Part shown: piece after piece, positions 11,078 to 18,545 of the stretch
How the letters are laid out: each line of letters opens with the position of its first letter
Position numbering within the stretch: position 1 is the stretch's first letter
NCBI GenBank assembly: GCA_007376805.1
Contig: VMGX01000010.1
Span: forward strand, 1-32,796
Reading direction: 5' to 3'
Length of the DNA: 32,796 bases
Source of the DNA: Parcubacteria group bacterium Athens0714_16
GTDB lineage: Bacteria > Patescibacteriota > Minisyncoccia > Phycocordibacterales > 21-14-all-36-13
The notes under the pieces: generated by a model
The model's input: only the letters and a program-made list of their open reading frames with translations
The model's database searches: none
Told to the model about the DNA's origin: nothing
Program-made: the position numbers and the translations under genes

Positions 11078-11102
11078 GAAAAAGCACTCCCAGAGCTTTT
11101 TC
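11078..11102. terminator. Hairpin GAAAAAGC...GCTTTTTC between groEL and lemA
   Basis: 8-bp stem containing A and T tracts; terminator-like on either strand. Confidence 0.5.
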
Positions 11103-11146
11103 ATTTATGTTATAATGTTTACATTATAAAATAATTTATTTTTATT

Positions 11147-11731
11147 ATGGAAGAAAAAACATTTGTGCAAAAAAATTTGTGGTGGATTATATTGATAGTT
11201 GTAGTTGTTTTAATAATTAGTTGGGGAATTTCAAAATACAACTCATTCGTTGTAGTTAATGAAGGAATTACTTCACAATGGTCTCAAGTTGAGAATCAAT
11301 ATCAAAGAAGGTTTGATTTGATTCCTAACATAGTTAATACGGTAAAAGGTGTTGCTGGACAGGAACAAAAAGTTTTTGGAGATATTGCTGATGCACGAAC
11401 AAAGTATAGTGGTGCGACAACGGTTGATGAAAAAGCAAAAGCCGCTAGCCAAGTTGAATCATCTCTTGGAAGATTGTTGGTAATAGCTGAAAATTATCCA
11501 GTTTTACAATCATCACAGGCATACAGAGATTTAATCATTTCACTTGAAGGAACGGAAAATAGAATTTCAGTAGAAAGAATGAAATATAATGAAATGGTTA
11601 AAGCTTTAAACGCTGGAGTAAAAGTATTCCCTTCATCTATTATAGCTGGAATTTTTGGTGTAGCAGAAAGAGCTTACTTTGAAGTTCCAAAAGAAAATCA
11701 AGTAGTTCCGACCGTTGATTTCACAGAATAA
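11147..11731 (+). CDS. lemA: LemA family protein
   Basis: Single N-terminal TM, SQWSQVENQYQRRFDLIPNIVNTVKGVAGQEQKVFGDIADARTKY...LLVIAENYPVLQSSQAYRDLIISLEGTENRISVERMKYNE. Confidence 0.95.
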   Translation: MEEKTFVQKNLWWIILIVVVVLIISWGISKYNSFVVVNEGITSQWSQVENQYQRRFDLIPNIVNTVKGVAGQEQKVFGDIADARTKYSGATTVDEKAKAASQVESSLGRLLVIAENYPVLQSSQAYRDLIISLEGTENRISVERMKYNEMVKALNAGVKVFPSSIIAGIFGVAERAYFEVPKENQVVPTVDFTE

Positions 11732-11735
11732 ATAA

Positions 11736-12547
11736 ATGAGAGTTAAAGTTTTATTATTAACTACGTTGTTATTATTTTTACCTTCTTTGGTGCTTGCTTT
11801 TGCTGTGCCCGAAAAACCATCAAGTTTTGTTTCTGATTATGCTGAAATATTGAAGCCAGAAGAAAAATTGGTTTTGGAAAGTAAACTTTCAGAATTCGAA
11901 AAACAAACCACGAATGAAATAGCCGTTGTGACCATAAAGTCATTGGACGGAAATACAATAGAAAATATTGCACAAGAAATTTTTACTCAGTGGGGGATAG
12001 GAAAAAAAGATAAAAATAACGGAGTCCTTCTTTTAATTTCTCTTGAAGATAGACAGACGCGCATACAAACAGGTTATGGGGTTGAACCTTATTTAACAGA
12101 TATCGGAACATCTTATATTCAAAGTGATGTTATTGCCGGGGAATTTAAATTTGGGGCTTATTTTAGTGGTATAAATAGAGCAGTAGACAAAATGATAGAA
12201 GCTCTCGGCGGTCAACAAATAGTCCCAGAAGGATATTCTCAAAATTCTAACAAGCCCAAATTTAGTTTTAATTTCATTATTTTTATCTTGTTTGCATTTC
12301 AGTGGGTTATAGCAATTCTCGCAAGATCTAAATCATGGTGGGCGGGTGGAATTTTTGGTGGAGTTGTTGGTTTGGCAATTGCAGTCTTTTTTATTGGTTT
12401 CTCTTTGATTACTATATTTGTGGCGGAGTTCCTCCTTGGTTTTTGGGTGGAGGGGGATTTGGTGGAGGAAGCGGAAGTGGTGGCGGTAGCTTCGGCGGTT
12501 TTGGCGGTGGAATGTCTGGGGGTGGCGGGTCTAGTGGAAGATGGTGA
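11736..12547 (+). CDS. TPM domain (YgcG-like) membrane protein, apparent frameshift near the C-terminus
   Basis: PSSFVSDYAEILKPEEKLVLESKLSEFEKQTTNEIAVVTIKSLDG...WGIGKKDKNNGVLLLISLEDRQTRIQTGYGVEPYLTD. The typical Gly-rich tail GGGGFGGGSGSGGGSFGGFGGGMSGGGGSSGRW* is in another frame ending at 12547; the annotated frame ends at 12560. Confidence 0.8.
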
Positions 12548-12612
12548 GTTCGGTTTCTAGTTTCTAGGTTCTAGTTAAAATAAAAACTAAAAATCACAAA
12601 ATTATAAAATCA

Positions 12613-13119
12613 TTATTCAATTTTTTTTCTTATATTTTCTAATTTTTCAAGTAGTGTTCCAACCTCAATTACAAATTCTTCCATAAATAAAGCAAAATGA
12701 TGTTTATGTACTTGTCTAATTTTCTTTACCTCATCTGATAAGTCTTCAAAATTGAATTTACCGTGTGTGGCGTAGTTTGTTCTTGTTTCTTTTATACAAT
12801 TACCAAAAGTTGTGTTTCCTATCTTTTTATTTAATATTTCTTCTATCGGCAACAAAAGTTTATTTAAATTCATGGGTTTTAATAATCTATAACACAAACC
12901 GTACATTTTTTGTCCTTTTGGTTCTGAACGATCTTTGTTTAAAAACATTGTAGAAATCAAATGCAAACCAGCAAATCTATTATATTCACCCGGAATATTA
13001 TTTCCATAACCAAAATTTTCCATATATTCTGGAAAATTACTCCCGTACATAAACATTTCACAATGAAATATTACTCTATCTAATTTTTCTTTATCAATGT
13101 CTTTATATTTTTTATTCAT
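12613..13119 (-). CDS. Hypothetical protein (HEPN-like helical or other unknown fold)
   Basis: 169 aa ORF from MNKKYKDIDKEKLDRVIFHCEMFMYG. The longer listed ORF start lies within tRNA-Ser and is rejected. Confidence 0.6.
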   Translation of the reverse strand: MNKKYKDIDKEKLDRVIFHCEMFMYGSNFPEYMENFGYGNNIPGEYNRFAGLHLISTMFLNKDRSEPKGQKMYGLCYRLLKPMNLNKLLLPIEEILNKKIGNTTFGNCIKETRTNYATHGKFNFEDLSDEVKKIRQVHKHHFALFMEEFVIEVGTLLEKLENIRKKIE

Positions 13120-13126
13120 AAATTTG

Positions 13127-13213
13127 CGGAGGGTGAGGGATTTGAACCCTCGATGCCCTTTCAGACATACATCCTTTCCAGGGATGCGCACTAGACCACT
13201 ATGCGAACCCTCC
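13127..13213 (-). tRNA. tRNA-Ser(GGA)
   Basis: Reverse complement GGAGGGTTCGCATAGTGGTCTAGTGCGCATCCCTGGAAAGGATG...variable arm...GAGGGTTCAAATCCCTCACCCTCCG; anticodon loop CTGGAAA. Confidence 0.95.
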
Positions 13214-13299
13214 GTAAAAAGATAATAACAAAAAATAGTTTGTATTCATATACATAACAAAAATTTGCAGGAGTATTTAAATGCTATAATAAAATCATA

Positions 13300-13518
13300 A
13301 TGGACAAATGGGGAATTCTTCACAAAACGTTGGGGTTTATTTTTATTACCATTGGGTTGGTTTTTTATATGACGCCAGTCCCTGGGACAACACTTTTAAT
13401 TGTTTTGGGCTTTGTTTGGTTAATCGGGGAGAAAAAAACCTTATATTTTTTGAAAAAGATTTTAAGCAAAAAAACATTCAAGTTTTTGAAAATAAAACGT
13501 GTTATTGAAAAAATATAG
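13300..13518 (+). CDS. Small membrane protein, PGPGW-type (PVPGTTLLIVLGFVWL)
   Basis: 72 aa, two hydrophobic segments with P-x-PG-T motif. Confidence 0.7.
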   Translation: MDKWGILHKTLGFIFITIGLVFYMTPVPGTTLLIVLGFVWLIGEKKTLYFLKKILSKKTFKFLKIKRVIEKI

Positions 13519-13532
13519 TTATCCACAGTGAT

Positions 13533-13561
13533 TTGACAAAATAGACCTTTCCGTATATTAT
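13533..13561 (+). promoter_or_regulatory. Sigma70-type promoter TTGACA-17-TATTAT
   Basis: TTGACA 13533-13538, 17-nt spacer, TATTAT 13556-13561. Confidence 0.7.
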
Positions 13562-13574
13562 ATATTTACACAAC

Positions 13575-13705
13575 ATGAATAAATTCGGTAGAAAATTTAA
13601 TCATCACGCAGGAAACCTTTAAAAGGGGTCCCTTTGCGTATCAATTAAATTTTTAATTAAGCCCAAAACAGACCTCTTTTAAGGGGTTTTTTGTTTTGGG
13701 ATTTT
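13575..13705 (+). ncRNA. Candidate structured leader / attenuator RNA
   Basis: ACGCA..TGCGT hairpin, then terminator-like CCCAAAACAgACCTCTTttAAGGGGTtttTTGTTTTGGG. CCTTTAAAAGGGGTC can pair instead with GACCTCTTTTAAGG. Confidence 0.5.
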
Positions 13706-13728
13706 TTGTTATTTGAAAGGAGGTTTTT

Positions 13729-13854
13729 ATGGGAACGAAGAACTTCCATCGTTCTTTTGGGGGGACAGGACCACATATAATTGGTAATGTTTCTCAAATT
13801 GTTGTGATAGTGGGTGTATACAAAAAATATACCCACTTTATATGGTCATCGTAG
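13729..13854 (+). CDS. Putative 41-aa small protein MGTKNFHRSFGGTGPHIIGNVSQIVVIVGVYKKYTHFIWSS
   Basis: ATG preceded by strong Shine-Dalgarno GAAAGGAGGTTTTTATG; stop TAG lies inside the start of tRNA-His. Confidence 0.4.
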   Translation: MGTKNFHRSFGGTGPHIIGNVSQIVVIVGVYKKYTHFIWSS

Positions 13855-13920
13855 CTCAATTGGTAGAGCGCTCGTTTGTGGAACGAGTGGTTGCGGATTC
13901 GAATTCCGTCGATGACCCCA
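13844..13920 (+). tRNA. tRNA-His(GTG), with encoded CCA and G-1
   Basis: GGTCATCGTAGCTCAATTGGTAGAGCGCTCGTTTGTGGAACGAGTGGTTGCGGATTCGAATTCCGTCGATGACCCCA. Confidence 0.95.
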
Positions 13921-14157
13921 AAAAATAATAGATGAAATGCAAAACATTTCATAAAAATTTTTTGAAATAATTTTTGTATGAGTTACAAAAATAAAAAAAG
14001 AAAAAAAATTAGAACGTCAAAGATACGACGTAGTTTTGCTTGCCTCGTGTGCAGAGCATATTTCACTTGGGTGTTTTTTCTAAAAAAGTTCTTTAAAAAG
14101 TTTAGTAAAAAAATAGAAAAGTTCTTTGAAATAAAAAATAAAAGAAAGGAGGAAAAA

Positions 14158-14946
14158 ATGTTTAACATCGAAAAAGTTATTGTGGTGTTAAAAAAATATG
14201 ACAAGATGTTTAACAACCCCGACATTATTAATATAGAAAAAAATATTACTAATGAATTACAAAAAGTTGGGTTTTTAAGATTGTGTGTTTTTGTTTGTCC
14301 AAAATTTAATCCAAGAGCATTATTTTCTTCATCACCAGAAAATTATATGCCGATTGAAGTAAACAGGTCAGGTTTGTTTGAACCGAGAGTTGCAAAAATT
14401 TTGTCACTAAAAAAAGATTTAATGAAAGTTGGACTGCCGACAGAAATTAATTTAATAATTGGTGACAATGATGCAGAAGAATATATTTTCCCATTTATAA
14501 AATCTTTTTCATTTAACAAATCTCTCTATAAAGAAAGACAACTTCAATATAAAAGAGCATTTGAAGAAATGTATGAAGATTTGTTTGGTGGTAAAGAAAG
14601 GTGTTTTATATGGTCTTTTGCAGATTTGGATGTATTTTCAGATAAAATTAATCCAGAGATTTCAGAAGAAGCTTTAAAAAAAGAAATAAAATTTTTTGAG
14701 CGACTTTTTTCTTCCGAGGGACCATATGAAGACACATTAAAGTTTTCAAAAGAGGAACTAATTGAAATGGTTTCTTTAAAATATAAACTTTACGGTGCAC
14801 AAGGAAAATTTCTCGAAGAGCTGGGAGGAATATTATTACAAACGGAAGGTCCCGGTGTGTGGTTAGAAAGAACTGAGATGTTAAAATGCACAGGTGCATT
14901 TTCCATTCCAGTGATTTACCCCTGGATTAGGGCAGAAGAGAGATAA
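14158..14946 (+). CDS. Hypothetical protein (262 aa)
   Basis: MFNIEKVIVVLKKYDKMFNNPD... preceded by AAAGGAGGAAAAAATG. The upstream 60 aa of the listed ORF (MSYKNKKRKK...) may not be translated. Confidence 0.7.
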   Translation: MFNIEKVIVVLKKYDKMFNNPDIINIEKNITNELQKVGFLRLCVFVCPKFNPRALFSSSPENYMPIEVNRSGLFEPRVAKILSLKKDLMKVGLPTEINLIIGDNDAEEYIFPFIKSFSFNKSLYKERQLQYKRAFEEMYEDLFGGKERCFIWSFADLDVFSDKINPEISEEALKKEIKFFERLFSSEGPYEDTLKFSKEELIEMVSLKYKLYGAQGKFLEELGGILLQTEGPGVWLERTEMLKCTGAFSIPVIYPWIRAEER

Positions 14947-14962
14947 AAAAGGTCAAACAACC

Positions 14963-14998
14963 GAAAAAACGGCAAATTTAATTTTTTGCCGTTTTTTA
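14963..14998 (+). terminator. Rho-independent terminator
   Basis: AAAAAACGGCAAAtttaatTTTTTGCCGTTTTTT. Confidence 0.8.
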
Positions 14999-15350
14999 TT
15001 TTTTAGACAGTTCTATTTTTTTGATAAAATTTCCCATTTTTAGCGCCCAACCTTCAACGTCTTTCAAATTTTTTTATTTCTCATTTTACAAACTTCAAAA
15101 TCTATTTTCAGGTGGTGATTTTTTGCGTTATCCACAGGGTATTAGTAAAATTTTTGATGTAAAATTTACATCCAGGTAAAAAACTATCAAATCTTATAAA
15201 AATATGTTCAAAAACGAAGAAAAACTAGAAAAAAATATCAAAAAATGAAAAATTTTGACGTTTCTGTAAAAAAAGTTTTGTAAAAAGATAAATTAATTAT
15301 TTGTTTCAAAAAGATTTAAAAATTTATTAGAAAAATACTGTAAAAAAAAT

Positions 15351-17630
15351 ATGGCACTCAAAAAAACTACACTCAAAGTTTCTAAAACATTGAAAAAGAT
15401 TTCTCATATACAGAAAAGAGATGGACGTGTGGTGTCATTTGATTCCAGTAAAATTTATGATGTTCTTTATAAGGCCTTTTTGGCCGTTCGAGAAAAAAAT
15501 GGCCCTGTAGTTGGGAAAATTTCAAAAAAGGTTGTTTCCAATTTGGAAAAAACTTTTTCGAGTAAAATTCCAACCGTTGAAGAAATTCAGGACGTTATAA
15601 TAAATACTCTAAAAAAAGAGGACTTTGGTGATGTGGCAGAGTCCTATGAACAATACAGAAAAAAAAGACAAGAAATTCGAGAAGCAAAATATTTTCTTTT
15701 GTACCATGATGTTAAAACTGTCGTTACTGAAAATGCGATGAAAGTTTTGGAATCAAGATATTTGAGAAAAGATGGTAATGGAAAAATTATTGAAACTCCA
15801 CAACAACTTTTTAGAAGAATTGCATCAAACATAGCGGCTGCGGAAAAAATTTATGATCCTAATATCACCGATGAGGATTTAATGAAAATTGAAAAATGTT
15901 TTTATAGATTAATTGCGTCATTAGAATTTCTTCCAAACTCTCCAACACTAATGAACGCAGGTACTACGATGCAACAACTCTCAGCGTGTTTTGTTTTGCC
16001 AGTTGAAGATTCAATGGAAAGTATTTTTGATTCAGTAAGGGCAACGGCTGTTATACATAAATCTGGTGGAGGCACTGGATATAATTTTGGACGTCTTAGA
16101 CCAAAAGGAGATTTTGTAAAACAAACTGGTGGAGTTTCTTCCGGGCCGATTTCGTTTATGAAAGTTTTTGATATTGTTGCGGATGTTGTTAAACAGGGAG
16201 GAAAACGACGTGGTGCAATGATGGCCATTATAAATATTGATCATCCAGATGTTCTTGAATTTATTACAGCGAAGACAGAAGAAGGAATATTACAGAACTT
16301 CAATATTTCTGTTGCAATTACGGATGATTTTATGAATGCTGTAAAAAAAGGAGCAACATATAAACTTATAAATCCCAAAAATAACCAAGTTGTTAGAGAA
16401 CTGAACGCGCTTGATGTTTTTGATAAAATTGCAAATCTTGCTTGGGAAACTGGTGATCCCGGTGTTGTATTTATAGACAGAATGAATGATGCTCGTGGGA
16501 ATCCAACTCCAAAATTGGGGCGAATAGAATCAACAAATCCATGTGGGGAACAACCATTATTACCAAATGAACCTTGTAATCTTGGAAGTATTGATATAAA
16601 TAAGTTTATAAAAAAAGAGGGAAGAAAAAATAACATTGATTGGACCAAACTTAAAAATGTAATACACGAAGCAGTACATTTTTTGGATAATGTAATAGAT
16701 ATGAATAAATATCCATTGCCAGAAATTGATGCGATGGCTCGTGGTAATCGTAGAATTGGTCTTGGTCTTATGGGTTGGTCCGACGCCTTGGTTAGTCTTG
16801 AAATCCCATATAATTCAAAACAGGCACTTTCTTTGGCAGACAAGTTAATGAGTTTTATAGAAAATGAATCGCACATGGCTTCGATGTCCATAGCAAGAAA
16901 GAGAGGAGTGTTCCCAAATTTTAAAGATTCTCTTTACAATCATTCGGGAGGAGAAAGATTGCGAAATTGTGCCGTGACAACAATTGCTCCAACAGGAACG
17001 ATAGGAATAATTGCTGGTTGTTCACAGGGGATTGAACCAAAATTTGCCTTGGCTTATATTAGAAAATCAAGAATTGGAAAAGGGGAAAACGATTGGGTGG
17101 AATTAGTTGAGGTTGATAAACAATTTGAAGAAACCGCACGACGTGAAGGTTTTTATTCTGAAGATCTGATGAAAAAAATTGCAGAACATGGAACGGTCGC
17201 TGGAATAAAAGAAGTTCCTTTGAAGTGGCAAAAAGTTTTTGTGACAGCACATGATTTAGAATTTCCTGACCATGTAAAAATGCAGGCCGTTTTTCAAAAA
17301 CATGTTGACAATGCCGTATCAAAAACAATTAATTTACCAAAGAAAGCAACCGTTGAGGATGTAAAAAAGGCATACTTACTTTCTTGGGATACTGGCTGTA
17401 AGGGAATTACAGTTTATAGAGATGGATCAAAATCGGTACAAGTTTTAAATGTGGGTAAAGACAAAAAGAAAGATGGTGACAAAAAAAATTCATCAACAAA
17501 ATCTATTAGTTCAGCTTCAACCGGAATAGATGAGATAATAAAAACAGATACAAATGTTAGAAGTGAGGTTGATGTTAAAAATCCTCATTCTGAAGATTTA
17601 CCACCCGGAGTTTGCTTGACATGTATGTAA
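15351..17630 (+). CDS. nrdJ: Adenosylcobalamin-dependent (class II) ribonucleotide reductase with N-terminal ATP-cone
   Basis: ISHIQKRDGRVVSFDSSKIYD ATP-cone; FLPNSPTLMNAGT, STNPCGEQPLLPNEPCNLGSI, APTGTIGIIAGCSQGIEPKFAL; C-terminal PPGVCLTCM. Confidence 0.95.
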   Translation: MALKKTTLKVSKTLKKISHIQKRDGRVVSFDSSKIYDVLYKAFLAVREKNGPVVGKISKKVVSNLEKTFSSKIPTVEEIQDVIINTLKKEDFGDVAESYEQYRKKRQEIREAKYFLLYHDVKTVVTENAMKVLESRYLRKDGNGKIIETPQQLFRRIASNIAAAEKIYDPNITDEDLMKIEKCFYRLIASLEFLPNSPTLMNAGTTMQQLSACFVLPVEDSMESIFDSVRATAVIHKSGGGTGYNFGRLRPKGDFVKQTGGVSSGPISFMKVFDIVADVVKQGGKRRGAMMAIINIDHPDVLEFITAKTEEGILQNFNISVAITDDFMNAVKKGATYKLINPKNNQVVRELNALDVFDKIANLAWETGDPGVVFIDRMNDARGNPTPKLGRIESTNPCGEQPLLPNEPCNLGSIDINKFIKKEGRKNNIDWTKLKNVIHEAVHFLDNVIDMNKYPLPEIDAMARGNRRIGLGLMGWSDALVSLEIPYNSKQALSLADKLMSFIENESHMASMSIARKRGVFPNFKDSLYNHSGGERLRNCAVTTIAPTGTIGIIAGCSQGIEPKFALAYIRKSRIGKGENDWVELVEVDKQFEETARREGFYSEDLMKKIAEHGTVAGIKEVPLKWQKVFVTAHDLEFPDHVKMQAVFQKHVDNAVSKTINLPKKATVEDVKKAYLLSWDTGCKGITVYRDGSKSVQVLNVGKDKKKDGDKKNSSTKSISSASTGIDEIIKTDTNVRSEVDVKNPHSEDLPPGVCLTCM

Positions 17631-17658
17631 TTCAAAAGTCCTGGGAGGACTTTTGAAT
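17630..17658. repeat. Palindrome overlapping the nrdJ stop codon: ATTCAAAAGTCCT-GGG-AGGACTTTTGAAT
   Basis: Perfect 13-bp stem, GGG loop; same size and loop as the groEL 3' palindrome. Confidence 0.95.
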
Positions 17659-17688
17659 CCACAATGTTTTTAAAAATAAATTATATAA

Positions 17689-17721
17689 TCAAAAAACTTC
17701 GCTTTGGGCGAAGTTTTTTGA
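17689..17721. terminator. Bidirectional terminator between nrdJ and rnpB
   Basis: TCAAAAAACTTCGC-tttgg-GCGAAGTTTTTTGA. Confidence 0.85.
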
Positions 17722-18030
17722 TTTGTTGTTTTGTGTCTGTAAGCCGAATTCTGTCCAGATTTTTGTTTTCACAAAAATCTTGTGTGGTTATTTATCTGGG
17801 ATTGTCATTACTGACAACCTCTAGCAGTTCTTTAAATTTTTACTGAAAGTAAAAATTTAACACGACCTTGCACATAGGTAAGGATTTAGCCGTTTCATTC
17901 CTTTAATTTCTTAAAGAACTTATCAAACTTTCTTTTACAAAAAAGTCAGATAGTTTTTCCTTTTCAGAAAAAACCGTTTCTGTTCGCACCTATCACTTTG
18001 CAGTGTGTGGGCGTTACCCACTACCGTCCT

Positions 18031-18133
18031 CCAGCCCCATTTCTATATTTTTGTGAAGAATTTTTAAAATAAAAAATTTCTTCAAGTTTTTTAATCTTAA
18101 AATTCAAAAACAAAAACACAAAAATGGAGCTGG
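18031..18133 (-). repeat. AU-rich stem-loop copy 1 inside the rnpB core
   Basis: CCAGCcCCAT...ATGGaGCTGG-bounded ~103-nt stem-loop; closely related to 18231..18337. Confidence 0.85.
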
Positions 18134-18230
18134 ATGTGTTCGGACTTTCCTCACCAATTTTGATCACCGAAAGTGATCGCAAAGTTGAGCATTTTGTCGA
18201 ATTCCCCAAATTAGTGAAAAAGACAGATTT

Positions 18231-18337
18231 GTCCAGCACCATTTCTATATTTTTGTAAAGAATTTTAAGATTAAAAAACTTGAAGAAATTTTTTATCTCA
18301 AAAATTCAAAAACAAAAACACAAAAATGGAGCTGGAC
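18231..18337 (-). repeat. AU-rich stem-loop copy 2 in the 5' region of rnpB
   Basis: GTCCAGC...GCTGGAC-bounded ~107-nt stem-loop; basal arms match copy 1 in direct orientation, apex matches in reverse complement. Confidence 0.85.
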
Positions 18338-18545
18338 GCTCAATTTTGTAGTCACCTTTGGTGAACAAAATTGGCGCAACCACATAACGCAAAACACGAA
18401 TGATTATACAACAAGATTATTTTATAGTAAAGAGCTTTTATTTTTTATACTTTGTGTGGAAATAAACATTGTTTTAAATAGTGTATTTGGTATATAATTA
18501 TATAAAATATTAGAAATTAATAGAAAATTAAGTTTATAAATTATT

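Larger units (their letters stand above)
17735..18397 (-). ncRNA. rnpB: RNase P RNA, enlarged; boundaries approximate
   Basis: On the minus strand: CR-I GAGGAAAGTCCGAACACATCCAGCTCCA (18152..18142 and onward), AGTGGGTAACGCCCACAC, AGGTGCGAACAGAAACGG, and 3' CTGGACAGAATTCGGCTTACAG (17741 region). A P1-like pairing GUUUUGCGUUAUGU / ACAGACACAAAAC suggests a 5' end near 18397. Confidence 0.85.

Noticed and set aside
12548-12600. Short repeats tttctagtttctaggttctagtt after the YgcG gene
   Set aside because: Low-complexity CTAG repeats with no clear structure or recurrence elsewhere in the window.
13120-13191. N-terminal extension of the 12613..13191 ORF
   Set aside because: MRIPGKDVCLKGHRGFKSLTLRKF is encoded by tRNA-Ser sequence; start moved to 13119.
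13978-14157. N-terminal 60 aa of the 13978..14946 ORF
   Set aside because: The strong AAAGGAGG site is positioned for the internal ATG at 14158; the upstream part is low-complexity Lys/Phe-rich.
15001-15350. Cobalamin riboswitch upstream of class II nrdJ
   Set aside because: No B12-box-like conserved sequence recognised; only a short near-palindrome GATGTAAAATTTACATC (~15156-15172).
16241-16891. 216-aa minus-strand ORF inside nrdJ
   Set aside because: Fully antisense to conserved class II ribonucleotide reductase coding sequence; no recognisable domain.
18021-18242. 73-aa minus-strand ORF MVLDKSVFFTNLGNSTKC...
   Set aside because: Lies within the RNase P RNA gene; the sequence is explained by conserved RNA elements.
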